Shown piece by piece: positions 1-8,123 of a stretch of 64,000 nt of DNA. Position numbers and translations under genes: made by a program. Positions within the stretch are counted from its first letter, which is position 1. Each line of letters opens with the position of its first letter. This stretch comes from DAOSXA01 sp964526835. Lineage in GTDB: Bacteria; Zixibacteria; MSB-5A5; GN15; FEB-12. Location: assembly GCA_964526835.1 (NCBI GenBank), contig CAZGMK010000014.1:1-64000 (forward strand), in the 5' to 3' direction. Below the pieces are notes generated by a model. The model made no database searches. It saw nothing but the letters and a program-made list of their open reading frames with translations, and was not told the DNA's origin.

Positions 1-3
1 GAA

Positions 4-564
4 TCAGGTGGCGCGATCAATCGGAATCCACTGGCGCGATGGCTCGGAATATGCAGTCGGTTCGTTGCCGTGCCCGGGCGGCATACGCCAGCCGGTCCCG
101 CCGACCGCTTCTTTGAGTGGGGCGATAACGTCGTCGTCCCAGATTCTGCCGTAGGTAGGACCGGTGAGCGCGGCGGTCATCGGGCGGCGATCGTTGATCT
201 CGTGTCCATTGACGTTTCTCAAAAGCACCTTACACTTCTCGTCCGATTTTGAGAGTGTTTCCCGCAGGCAGTCAGCGGCGAGCGAAGCGGACAGCGTGCG
301 AAGATACCGGGCCGGAGCGCATGCGTTTGAGCAGAGCTGGCCAAACGCCCAGTTGGTGAACAAGGCAGTGGATGAATGTCCGTTCAGGCCAAGCCCGTCT
401 CGCTCGGTTACGGCTAAATGAAGTTCGCGGAGATTCCGGGTCTCCTGGCGGGAAGAATGCCTGCGATTGCGGACATACTCGTGCAGGTCGTCGAGGGTCC
501 TGAACCGCTCGTCCGGGGGGCGCATTGCCCACTGCCGGTGTGCGTCGTACAGATTCTGCGTCAC
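4..564 (-). CDS. DUF932-like phage/plasmid protein, apparently truncated
   Basis: The 186-residue product has the N-terminal pattern of the DUF932-type proteins found on plasmids, phages and integrated elements. These include a QWAMRPPDERFRTLDDL start, a NWAFGQLC..APARYLRTL block near residues 70-90 and a TYGRIWDDDV block near residue 140. The family normally continues with a YASDRDMF-type central region and a C-terminal half, both missing here because a TGA at positions 4-6 ends the frame. It is therefore truncated, frameshifted or interrupted; the window edge prevents checking. The start is a GTG with an AAGGAGG ribosome site nine bases upstream. It lies 16 bases after the Rad52-like gene on the same strand, so the two are probably cotranscribed. 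Its role is unknown. Confidence 0.55.
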   Translation of the reverse strand: MTQNLYDAHRQWAMRPPDERFRTLDDLHEYVRNRRHSSRQETRNLRELHLAVTERDGLGLNGHSSTALFTNWAFGQLCSNACAPARYLRTLSASLAADCLRETLSKSDEKCKVLLRNVNGHEINDRRPMTAALTGPTYGRIWDDDVIAPLKEAVGGTGWRMPPGHGNEPTAYSEPSRQWIPIDRAT

Positions 565-580
565 GTGACATTACCTCCTT

Positions 581-1222
581 CTAATTGACCAGTTCTTTGG
601 TCGTGGTTGAGGTTTCGCGGGTAAGCCGCTGGATCAGGGCGCTTGCGCCCGAAACCGTGGCGTTATCCAGTCGCCTGACGCCGAGTTGCTCGCAGAGGTA
701 GCGCTCGGCTTCGTCAACGCTCTTGTCCTGCTTTTCGGCCAGAGCAAACAAGCGTTTTTTCTGGGCCTCGGTGGCCGGTTTCGGATTCTTCGTGGGATTC
801 GATCGGTTTGTCTCTGCCATCCCCGGGCGGTCATCCTGAGGCTTCGCCGACTGCGGCGGGTAGTCTCCGAACTCCTCCAGCGGAATGGCCCCGATGTTGA
901 CCGCGTCGCGGAGAGCCCTTGCTTTGGCTCTCGTGAGCGCTACGCGGATGATGTGCGGGACGGATCCGGCGCGGACATTCTCGGGATTGGCATCGCCGCA
1001 ATCCATGAACACGCCCCGCCCGGTGGTGACAGTGGCCGTGCAGATCGCGGTCATTCCGTTGTCCTTGGAAGGGGCTTGAACAAGCCTGGTTATTACCTTT
1101 TTCAGACCTTCCTGGTGGGCTCGATTAAGCAAGCCAGCGTACGTGACAACCTCTTTGGTCGCCACGACCCGGCCTTGCTTGTCTTTGATCTCGATCGTTG
1201 TGACAAGATTGCCGTTTTTCAT
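581..1222 (-). CDS. Rad52/RecT-like single-strand annealing protein (tentative)
   Basis: The ATG at 1222 was chosen over a longer frame because AGGAG stands six bases before it and the extra upstream residues look non-coding. The 213-residue product has a GVFMDCGDANPENV segment followed by PHIIRVALTRAKARALRDAVN. That arrangement recurs in plasmid and phage single-strand annealing proteins of the Rad52/RecT type. The C-terminal 50 residues, starting at TEAQKKRLFALAEKQDKSV, resemble the small helical tail of the same proteins. The inferred role is DNA annealing during replication or recombination of a mobile element. It sits directly upstream of the DUF932-like gene and diverges from the TraD-like ATPase gene. 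The family call rests on motif memory only, and a generic mobile-element hypothetical protein is the alternative. Confidence 0.5.
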   Translation of the reverse strand: MKNGNLVTTIEIKDKQGRVVATKEVVTYAGLLNRAHQEGLKKVITRLVQAPSKDNGMTAICTATVTTGRGVFMDCGDANPENVRAGSVPHIIRVALTRAKARALRDAVNIGAIPLEEFGDYPPQSAKPQDDRPGMAETNRSNPTKNPKPATEAQKKRLFALAEKQDKSVDEAERYLCEQLGVRRLDNATVSGASALIQRLTRETSTTTKELVN

Positions 1223-1412
1223 GTGGTTCTCCTGTTTCAGATTTTCTGGATTGGATTTGATTGGGAAAGGGCTGTTGCTTCGGTCACCAAACCACGGGTG
1301 AGCCGAAACCAATGCCCTTGGAGAGTAGAAGAACCACAGAAGCAATCAATTGTCGAAGTCGACAACTTTTCCTCCCTCCCCTGATTTAGCGACCCGGCGT
1401 AGGATTCGGGCT

Positions 1413-2702
1413 ATGAATAAGGAAGAGATCATCATCTTGGGGCAGACGAACTATCGAAATGCCCGTCAGCGGTTCGGAATTAGAAAGGCGGACCGCCGCC
1501 GGCACACGTACATCGTTGGCAAAACTGGCACCGGCAAATCGACGCTACTACTCAACTCCCTTGTGCAGGACATTTGGAACGGCAATGGAGTTGCCCTTCT
1601 TGACCCCCATGGAGATCTGGCTGAACGCCTGCTTGACTACATTCCATCCAAGCGGATCAACGAAACGATCTACTTCAATCCTGCAGACACGGACTTTCCT
1701 ATTGCATTCAACCCGCTCTCTCATACTGATTCCTCACAGCAACACTTGGTGGCTTCGGGACTCGTGCAGGTATTCAAGAAAATCTGGGCTGACTCGTGGG
1801 GCCCCCGATTGGAGTACGTCTTGCGGAATACGTTGCTTGCACTGTTGGAGCATCCGGGACATTCGTTGCTAGCAGTTACTCGGATGCTCAATGATGATCT
1901 GTTCCGGGCGCAGGTAATTAGGCGAATCGAAGACCCGGTCGTGAGGAACTTTTGGACCATGGAGTTCGAGGGATATCCAAAAGTGTTCCGGACGGAAACC
2001 ATCTCGCCTATTCAGAACAAGGTCGGGCAGTTCCTGAGCAATCCCCTCATTCGAAATATCGTGGGACAGACAAAGACAAAATTCGACCTGGCTGACGTCT
2101 TGGATAACAGCGGAATTCTTATCATGAATTTGTCTAAAGGCAGGATTGGGGAAGACAATTCAAGCCTACTCGGCTCACTCATGGTCACGCAACTGTACTT
2201 GGCAGCTTTGCGACGCGCTGAGCAACCGGAAGAAAAACGGCGAGATTTCTATCTCTACATCGATGAATTGCAGTCGTTCGTGACAGAAGACTTTCCGTCG
2301 ATTCTATCAGAGGCCCGGAAATACCGATTGAACATTGGTGGGATGGCGAATCAATTCATTTCTCAGTTACCGGATAGAATGGCTTCGGCAATCCTGGGAA
2401 ACGTCGGCACCCTGATTTCATTCACTTCGGGTTCTGAAGATGCGGAAGTCCTGGCAAAGGAGTTCTATCCAGAGTTCAGGGCAGAACACTTGCAGGAGTT
2501 ACCAAACCACAACGTGTACATGAAGCTCAGTATAGACGGCTCGACTTCCAAGCCGTTCAGCGCAGAAACGCTTCCGCCTATAGTCAATCACGCGCCGTCG
2601 CCCCGAGACAAAATCATTGAGCAAACCAGGCAAAGATATTGTATCGCTCGCGCTACAGCCGAAGACAAAATCGTCCGGTGGTTGAATCAGCGATTACCAT
2701 AG
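1413..2702 (+). CDS. VirD4/TraD-type type IV secretion DNA-binding ATPase
   Basis: The 429-residue product has a Walker A motif GKTGTGKST near residue 38, an ALLDPHGD block after it and a Walker B-like YLYIDEL near residue 290, with a typical MANQF..LP segment downstream. This is the layout of the soluble coupling-type ATPases annotated as type IV secretion DNA-binding or TraG/TraD proteins, related to HerA/DUF87. No membrane anchor is visible at the N terminus, so it may act with a separate membrane partner. The start at 1413 follows AGGA by eight bases; an upstream in-frame ATG at 1350 adds a poorly conserved extension. By eye the gene is more AT-rich than most of the window, consistent with transfer. 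It is the last gene before the tRNA-Arg fragment. Confidence 0.82.
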   Translation: MNKEEIIILGQTNYRNARQRFGIRKADRRRHTYIVGKTGTGKSTLLLNSLVQDIWNGNGVALLDPHGDLAERLLDYIPSKRINETIYFNPADTDFPIAFNPLSHTDSSQQHLVASGLVQVFKKIWADSWGPRLEYVLRNTLLALLEHPGHSLLAVTRMLNDDLFRAQVIRRIEDPVVRNFWTMEFEGYPKVFRTETISPIQNKVGQFLSNPLIRNIVGQTKTKFDLADVLDNSGILIMNLSKGRIGEDNSSLLGSLMVTQLYLAALRRAEQPEEKRRDFYLYIDELQSFVTEDFPSILSEARKYRLNIGGMANQFISQLPDRMASAILGNVGTLISFTSGSEDAEVLAKEFYPEFRAEHLQELPNHNVYMKLSIDGSTSKPFSAETLPPIVNHAPSPRDKIIEQTRQRYCIARATAEDKIVRWLNQRLP

Positions 2703-3053
2703 AGACCTTCGTAATAATGAAACCAAAGTTTTTGTTGCCAATTGGAAATGTTTTCCGGATACTCGCCGCAAGACTAATGGAATAGCGGTGGAGATGGAAA
2801 GTTAACCTTCTGAACTTGCGTTCAGGGACGAAAAGCCGGCCAAGCTAAACCATTGAATAGTAATAGATTAGACCTCCCGAACTGCTCCGAGTCGATCTTC
2901 TGACTACGGATCAGAAGGTTGGGGGTTCGACTCCTCCTGGGCGTATTTTTCTATTGGGTGGGCGTTCCCGATAACATACAATATCAGCAGGACCGGTGAT
3001 CCAACCGTCCCCGAGTGGATTCGCTCGGGCTTGTGATTCTGATCCGGGCCGCC
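2703..3053. other. Non-coding boundary region carrying the tRNA-Arg fragment
   Basis: No open frame of note is present. The only structure recognised is the tRNA-Arg 3' half at 2893-2945, followed by a short T-run. The region separates the element-like genes from the epimerase gene. Confidence 0.6.
2893..2945 (+). other. 3' half of a tRNA-Arg(ACG) gene, probable attachment-site remnant
   Basis: The segment contains a perfect anticodon stem (TCTGA with TCAGA) around a seven-base loop with anticodon ACG at 2906-2908. It is followed by a five-base variable region, a T arm with GGGGG/CCTCC stem and TTCGACT loop, and the 3' acceptor strand TGGGCGT plus discriminator A. The D arm and 5' acceptor strand are absent: nothing resembling ACGCCCA or a TAGCTCAG D-loop lies in the preceding 180 bases. 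Integrative elements that insert at tRNA genes typically duplicate exactly this 3' part. Foreign-looking genes lie to the left and chromosome-like genes to the right, so this is probably one end of such an element. Confidence 0.72.
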
Positions 3054-4019
3054 TCAGCGCACCGGATGGCCGCTTGGTTTGCCCGAAAGACCCAGCTGGG
3101 CACGGAAGAACTCCACTGTCCGCCTCAGCCCTTCAGCAAAATCTACTTCCACTTGGTAGCCCTGGGCGCCGATCTTGTCGATCGCGGCATAGGAATGCCT
3201 GATGTCGCCGGGGCGCGGGTCGGCATAGGTTGCCTCGGTCTCGACACTGATAATCTCGCGTAACTGGTCCAGTAGCTGGTTGAGCGTGAACTGCCCGCCG
3301 CAGGCGACATTGTAGTAGGTCCCTACCATGTCGTCCTTACCGGCAGCCAGCAAGTTGGCCTGAACACAGTTATCGATGTAAGTGAAGTCGCGCGACTGCT
3401 CGCCATCACCGAAGACAGTCGGCTGGCGGCCGGTCAGCAGGGCAGTCGTGAATTTGGGGACTACCGCCGCGTATTCGCTGGCCGGGTCCTGACGAGGCCC
3501 GAAAATGTTGAAGTAGCGTAAGGCCACTGTTGGGAAGCGGTACAACTCCCAATAGACCTTGAGGTAGTATTCGGCGGTGAGCTTGGTTACGGCATAGGGA
3601 GAGAGTGGGCTGGGGCGCATGCCCTCGTGTTTTGGCAGTTCTTCCGACTCGCCGTAGACCGACGAGGACGATGCCATGACGAATTTCCTGGCCCCGGCCT
3701 GACGCGCGGCCTCAAGGACATTCAGCGTGCCGTTGATGTTGACTTCGTTGGAGGTCAGCGGGTTTTTCACCGAGCGGGGCACCGACGGCAGGGCCGCCTG
3801 GTGCAGCACATAATCGATCTCGCGGACAGCCTTCACCACAGTCCAGTAGTCACGAATATCGCCCTCGATAACCTCGACGGTGTCGGGCAGGGCCTCGATG
3901 TTCTCGCTTCGACCACTGGAGAAATTATCCAGGATGCGGACCTGCTCGCCCTCTTCGGCCAGCTTCTGCGCGATATTGGAGCCTATGAACCCGGCCCCGC
4001 CGGTGATCAGATATCTCAT
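3054..4019 (-). CDS. NAD-dependent nucleotide-sugar epimerase (GalE/WbpP-like SDR)
   Basis: The 321-residue protein is a classical extended short-chain dehydrogenase. It has an N-terminal NAD motif TGGAGFIG at residues 6-13, a SSSSVYGE segment with the catalytic Ser region, and the YxxxK pair in SPYAVTKL near residue 145. A FGDGEQSRDFTYIDN block near residue 215 is typical of UDP-hexose and UDP-N-acetylhexosamine 4-epimerases. It probably interconverts UDP-sugar epimers for envelope polysaccharide; the exact substrate cannot be read from sequence. The ATG at 4019 has AAGGA about eleven bases upstream, and a sigma70-like promoter lies 47-74 bases further. It stands alone, with no glycosyltransferases next to it. 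Confidence 0.88.
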   Translation of the reverse strand: MRYLITGGAGFIGSNIAQKLAEEGEQVRILDNFSSGRSENIEALPDTVEVIEGDIRDYWTVVKAVREIDYVLHQAALPSVPRSVKNPLTSNEVNINGTLNVLEAARQAGARKFVMASSSSVYGESEELPKHEGMRPSPLSPYAVTKLTAEYYLKVYWELYRFPTVALRYFNIFGPRQDPASEYAAVVPKFTTALLTGRQPTVFGDGEQSRDFTYIDNCVQANLLAAGKDDMVGTYYNVACGGQFTLNQLLDQLREIISVETEATYADPRPGDIRHSYAAIDKIGAQGYQVEVDFAEGLRRTVEFFRAQLGLSGKPSGHPVR

Positions 4020-4375
4020 CTATGTCCATTCCTTTGGGTTGCCTGTCTATCCATGTGTATCGGCGATAATACAACAGGATTGACCGTGGCCAAAGGAATT
4101 TGGGGCTTTCGCCGGCCGCATTCTATTGGCCATAACCCTCGCGCCCTCACGCGGTTGCCGGAAAATAGGTTCGTTTCACCGTTCTTGAGGTTCGATCTTG
4201 CGATGCTGTAGTGGTTTTGCATGCCTACTCGGTACTCTCGCCGCCCATGCAGGAGCTTCAAGTATCTCCTGCGAGTTGGTTGAAGTTCCGCATTGCCGTT
4301 ACTTGCAAAGGGCAGACTCTTGCAGATCAGAACCGCAGGGATCCTGACCAGCCTTGAATCTGCGCGGCGACCCCA
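4020..4375. other. Intergenic region upstream of the epimerase gene
   Basis: No supported gene is present. It contains the candidate promoter for the epimerase at 4066-4093; nothing else was recognised in 4094-4375. Confidence 0.6.
4066..4093 (-). promoter_or_regulatory. Candidate sigma70 promoter of the epimerase gene
   Basis: On the minus strand, TTGGCC (4088-4093), a 16-base spacer and TATTAT (4066-4071) give a fair -35/-10 pair about 47 bases before the epimerase ATG. Confidence 0.45.
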
Positions 4376-5635
4376 TCACGTCTTGCGCTCTTTGCGCTTG
4401 GCCGCGGGGAAAAGGACATTGTTCAGAATCAAACGATAGCCCGCAGAATTCTTGTGCAGGGCAAGGTCGGTCGGCGGGTCGCCGACCATGTGACGGTAAT
4501 CCTCGGGATCATGCCCGGACAGAAACGAAAAGGTTCCCCTCCCGAGATTGCCGTGGATATATCGGACCTCATCGAAATTGTCCGGCTTGCCCAGGACCAC
4601 CACGTGCTTCTTCAGTAGCGACTGACGCCAGGCTGTGCTCTGACCCATGAAGCCGTTGACCGTGTTGGTGTGACACTGGGTCAGCATGGTCGGTACCGGA
4701 TCGAGCTTGGCCGCGAAATCGAACAGATAGAAAAAGTCGTTGCGCTCATCGGTGAATCGGACCAGGCGATCCGGGTAAGTATCAATATCCGAATGACGAT
4801 AGACCAGGGCGTTGTAATCAGGCGTGAAGTTCTCGAAGGCGAAGGTGCGGCTGTAGTCGAGTCTGGCGGTGGCGTTGGGATCGACCGGGTCGCCATCGAA
4901 CTCGCGCGGGACAATGTCCACCTCGGCCGCAGCCAGGGCGATATCGATAGTCTCAGGAGCGGAGCACATCGAAAAGAGGAATCCACCGCGACGGACATAA
5001 TCGTAGATGGTCTGCGCCACCTCCAGTTTCATGTCGCTGACTTTGCTGAACCCTAACCGGGCGGCCATACTTTCATTGGTCTCGACATCGGACTGATACC
5101 AGAGCTGATTACGAAACGAACCGTAGAACTTGCCGTACTGGCCGGTGAAATCCTCGTGGTGGCAGTGCAGCCAGTCGTAGTCTTCGAGTTCGCCGGCCAG
5201 AACCTCTCCGTCCCAGATAACATCGTAGTCGATCTCGGCGTATGTGAGGGCCAGGGTGACGGCATCGTCCCAGGGCTGAGCCGACGGGGGCGAATAGACA
5301 GCGATCGACGGCGCCTTCTCAAGTTCGACTCGCTCCATGTTCTCGACCTCGATCTGACGGTAGATATCGGCTATCTGTCCTGAGCCGACCTGTTCGTGGT
5401 AGACTCCGGCGATCAGGCAGAGGTCGACAACTTCGGAAGCATAATCTATCAGAAACGACCCGGCCCGATAATTGAGCAGCCACTCGGCCTTGAAACCCTT
5501 CTCAAGGGCTTTGTAAGTAACCCCATACGCCTTGAGGTGGTCGGTCTGGGCTTCATCCATGGGGATCAGCAGCGAGGCGCCCCACGAGATCGGGGCGAGC
5601 AAAAGCATAAGCAGTGTTATCAGCAAGTATTTCAT
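4376..5635 (-). CDS. Secreted conserved protein often labelled asparagine synthetase B in databases
   Basis: The 419-residue product starts with a signal peptide of about 18 residues, followed by SLLIPMDEAQTDHLKAYG. The mature part carries blocks I recognise from a family widespread in Bacteroidota and relatives: WLLNYRAGSFL, QPWDDAVTLALTYAEIDYD, LHCHHEDFTGQYGKFY, and GGFLFSMCSAPETID. Database entries of this family are often called asparagine synthetase B, but no amidotransferase or synthetase motifs are visible, so that name should not be trusted. The ThuA-like feel of the GGFLFSMC block suggests an alpha/beta glutamine-amidotransferase-like fold, as an inference only. The ATG at 5635 was chosen because it begins a clean signal peptide; the longer frame to 5713 adds hydrophilic residues. 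True function is unknown. Confidence 0.72.
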   Translation of the reverse strand: MKYLLITLLMLLLAPISWGASLLIPMDEAQTDHLKAYGVTYKALEKGFKAEWLLNYRAGSFLIDYASEVVDLCLIAGVYHEQVGSGQIADIYRQIEVENMERVELEKAPSIAVYSPPSAQPWDDAVTLALTYAEIDYDVIWDGEVLAGELEDYDWLHCHHEDFTGQYGKFYGSFRNQLWYQSDVETNESMAARLGFSKVSDMKLEVAQTIYDYVRRGGFLFSMCSAPETIDIALAAAEVDIVPREFDGDPVDPNATARLDYSRTFAFENFTPDYNALVYRHSDIDTYPDRLVRFTDERNDFFYLFDFAAKLDPVPTMLTQCHTNTVNGFMGQSTAWRQSLLKKHVVVLGKPDNFDEVRYIHGNLGRGTFSFLSGHDPEDYRHMVGDPPTDLALHKNSAGYRLILNNVLFPAAKRKERKT

Positions 5636-5720
5636 AGGCATCATTATCGGATAAGTATCGTCATCGGTACACAGCTTATTACATGTCATGGGGGGCAACG
5701 GTTCCCGCCCCATTCCTCGC

Positions 5721-5749
5721 TTGACACTTCGGAATCCCGGTGCTATGGT
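5721..5749 (+). promoter_or_regulatory. Candidate sigma70 promoter of the FG-GAP/dockerin gene
   Basis: TTGACA at 5721-5726, a 17-base spacer and TATGGT at 5744-5749. The predicted start lies near 5756, giving an 80-base untranslated leader that ends in a strong AAGGAGG before the ATG at 5838. Confidence 0.6.
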
Positions 5750-5837
5750 ACAGTTGATGCTGTGGGAGAAGCGGGCATCAATTCAGAGGTCTTTAGCTAC
5801 ATAACTAACTGCAACCCTTCGTAAGGAGGACTGAATT

Positions 5838-7727
5838 ATGCAACGGATTCTGCTGATGGTGGGCGCCGCGGTGTGCCTGGCCGCCATCGGGGCGCTTGGG
5901 CAGAGCACCTGCCCGACCTATCTGCAACTCGACGGCGATGCCGGTTCATATTTCGGCCGTAGCATCGACGGCATCGGGGATATCAATGGCGACGGCTACG
6001 ACGACTTCATTGTCGGAGCACCCCGGTACAACAGCAACCGAGGGAAAGTGACCGTGCATTCCGGAATCGATGGTTCGGTCATTCGCAGCCATACCGGTAA
6101 CAAGAACAACTCGCAAATGGGTTGGGCGGTGGCCGGCGGCGGCGACTTCAACGGCGACGGGACTCCGGACTACGTGGTCGGATCACCGTTCGAGGGTTCC
6201 GGCAACTACGGCCGGATCGATGTCTTCAGCGGCGCCAACGGCGCGATACTGCTGACCAACCACCGGGACGGCGTCAATGGGGAACGCCGCGGCTGGTCGG
6301 TTGACTTCCTGAGCGATATAGACGGTGACGGTTATGACGAGATCATCGTGGGCTGACCCAACTACAGCGACTTGATCGCTTACGGCGGTCGGGTCCTGAT
6401 CATTGACGGCCCCAACGGTTCCGAGATGAACTGGATCAACGGGGGGGTAACCTACAAGTACATGGGCTGGGTGGTATCGGGCCTGGGCGATGTCAACGGC
6501 GACAATGAGGATGACTTCGCGGTGGCTCAGCGCTTCGGCGCCCCGGTCCTTCTGTTCAACAGCCAGAGCTGGGGCGATACCCTCCTGACCGCTCCGACCG
6601 CAGAGTATCTTGACGCTGTCGGCGATATCAACGGCGACGGGCGCGCCGACTTCGTATGCGGCTATCCGGGCAGCAACTACGCTCGCGTTCTCTCCGGATA
6701 TGCCGCATCGTACAGCGGCCAGACCGCTACCATTCTCATGGATCTGACCGTCAGCGGCGCCACCCTGGTCGGTTCCGCTGTGGCCGGCGTAGGTCTGGTC
6801 ACCGATGACGCGGTCCCGGATGTTATGATTCAGGGCTACTACGGAGGCAACAACGCTTACCTGTTTTCGGGGGCCACGGGTAGCCTGGTCCATCAGTTCC
6901 CGGCTGGTGGCCTCAGCGGCAGCGGCATCGCAGTCGCAACCGTAGGCGATGTCGACAACGACGGTTACGACAACGCCGCCGTGGGCCAGTTCAATTCCGA
7001 CTGGGTGCGCATCTATTCATGCACCGACAGCGACGGCGACGGTATCATGGACCTTAATGATAACTGCCCGCATGACTACAATCCGGGGCAACAGGACGGC
7101 GACAGCGACGGTGTGGGAGATGTCTGCGACAACTGTCCGGCCGTAGCCAATGCCGGGCAGAGCGACAGCGACGGCGACGGCCTGGGCGACGTGTGCGATA
7201 ACTGCCCCGCCGACTACAATCCCGGCCAGGAGGATGGCGACGGCGATGGCATCGGTAACGCCTGCGATAACTGTCTGACAGTCTACAATCCGGATCAGGA
7301 TGACGCCGACAGCGACCAGATCGGTGACGTATGCGACAACTGCCCGGATGTGTACAATCCGGGTCAGGACGACGGCGATTTCGATGGGGTCGGCGATGTC
7401 TGCGACAACTGTTCGGCGGTGTACAATCCCGATCAGAATGACGCGGACGGTGACGGAGTCGGTGAGGTCTGCGATGATTGCCCGGGCGACTTCTACCAGT
7501 GCTGTCTCGGGCCGCGGGTGCCTGGTGACGTCAACTACGACGCCGGTTGCAACATCTCCGACGTCACCTACCTGATCAACTATATCTTCCACGGTGGTCC
7601 ACCACCGTGTCCGTTCTGGACAGCCGGAGATGTCAACTGTGACGGCGCGGTTAACATTTCCGACGTTACCTACCTGATCGACTACATCTTCTACGGCGGG
7701 CCGGCGCCGTGCAATCAGTGTCCATAG
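5838..7727 (+). CDS. Secreted FG-GAP repeat protein with thrombospondin type 3 repeats and dockerin, interrupted by one TGA
   Basis: The frame starts with a signal peptide (MQRILLMVGAAVCLAAIGA). FG-GAP/integrin-alpha-like repeats with DINGDGYDDF and DFNGDGTPDY calcium loops occupy about residues 30-395. Six thrombospondin type 3 units of 23 residues follow (residues 408-545), and a C-terminal dockerin type I pair of the GDVN..NISDVTYLI..YIF.GGP kind ends the protein. The parts before 6356 and after 6357 are in the same reading frame, split only by TGA at 6354-6356 (codon 173) inside a repeat reading EIIVG-stop-PNYSD. All other signs point to a full-length 629-codon gene. Either it is a recent nonsense allele, a base error, or TGA is read through. 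The protein is probably exported and calcium-stabilised. A hairpin terminator follows at 7758. Confidence 0.85.
7059..7472 (+). repeat. Six 69-bp tandem repeats encoding thrombospondin type 3 units
   Basis: Each unit encodes a pattern DNCPxxYNPxQxDxDxDGxGDVC of exactly 23 residues. The six units differ at many third positions, so this is a protein-level repeat and not a recent expansion. Acidic residues are spaced as in calcium-binding TSP3 loops. Confidence 0.85.
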
Positions 7728-7757
7728 ATATCCGATTCACCTGTTTCCGATGATTCT

Positions 7758-7790
7758 CAGGCAGACGTCTCGAACGGCGTCTGCCTGTTT
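7758..7790 (+). terminator. Intrinsic terminator after the dockerin gene
   Basis: A perfect 10-bp stem (CAGGCAGACG at 7758-7767 with CGTCTGCCTG at 7778-7787), a ten-base loop and then TTT. It sits between the dockerin gene and the convergent hgcB, so it may also block transcription from the other side, although the T-run is better on the plus strand. Confidence 0.6.
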
Positions 7791-7820
7791 AGCAGAAGCG
7801 GATAGATGTCATCGAATTAG

Positions 7821-8123
7821 TCAGCAGCAATCGCCATCGGGGCCGCCGCAGTCGCACGATGGTTCCGGGTCGCCCCGCAACCAGCTCTTCATAATCCCGG
7901 CGGCGCACCCGACACCGGGACGAACGCTGATAGCATCATCAAGGCAATTCAATACACAGGCCCCGCATTCGATGCAGGCATCACGGTCGACCAGCACGGC
8001 CTTCCCGGAGCCCATCTCGAAGACCGCATGCGGGCAGACCTGGACACAGAGGGTGCAACCGGAACACTTGCTCGAATCGTACTCGAGCGTGACCACATCC
8101 GACAGATAACGCAGGCCGATCAT
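7821..8123 (-). CDS. hgcB: HgcB, ferredoxin-type mercury methylation protein
   Basis: The 100-residue protein carries two CX2CX2CX3C clusters: KCSGCTLCVQVCPH and CIECGACVLNCLDD. The second matches the conserved C(M/I)ECGAC motif that separates HgcB from ordinary 2[4Fe-4S] ferredoxins. The C terminus ends in CDCGGPDGDCC, giving the paired cysteines expected of HgcB. In the known system HgcB supplies electrons to reduce the corrinoid of HgcA, and its C-terminal cysteines are thought to bind Hg(II). Its ATG overlaps the stop of hgcA by four bases (ATGA), so translation is coupled; an upstream in-frame extension to 8303 was rejected because it lies inside hgcA. It is the last gene of the pair. 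Confidence 0.93.
   Translation of the reverse strand: MIGLRYLSDVVTLEYDSSKCSGCTLCVQVCPHAVFEMGSGKAVLVDRDACIECGACVLNCLDDAISVRPGVGCAAGIMKSWLRGDPEPSCDCGGPDGDCC

Noticed and set aside
2870..2945. A complete tRNA gene
   Set aside because: Neither a D arm nor a 5' acceptor strand matching the 3' end could be found; only the 3' half is present.
4376..5713. Asparagine synthetase as the function of the secreted protein
   Set aside because: The database-style name is not backed by any glutaminase or synthetase motif, and the protein is exported.
6354..6356. Selenocysteine at the in-frame TGA
   Set aside because: No catalytic cysteine-like context at either TGA and no stem-loop resembling a bacterial SECIS directly after it; the proteins are structural repeats and a barrel.
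7059..7472. CRISPR-like or satellite array
   Set aside because: The six units are coding TSP3 repeats of 23 residues with no variable spacers.
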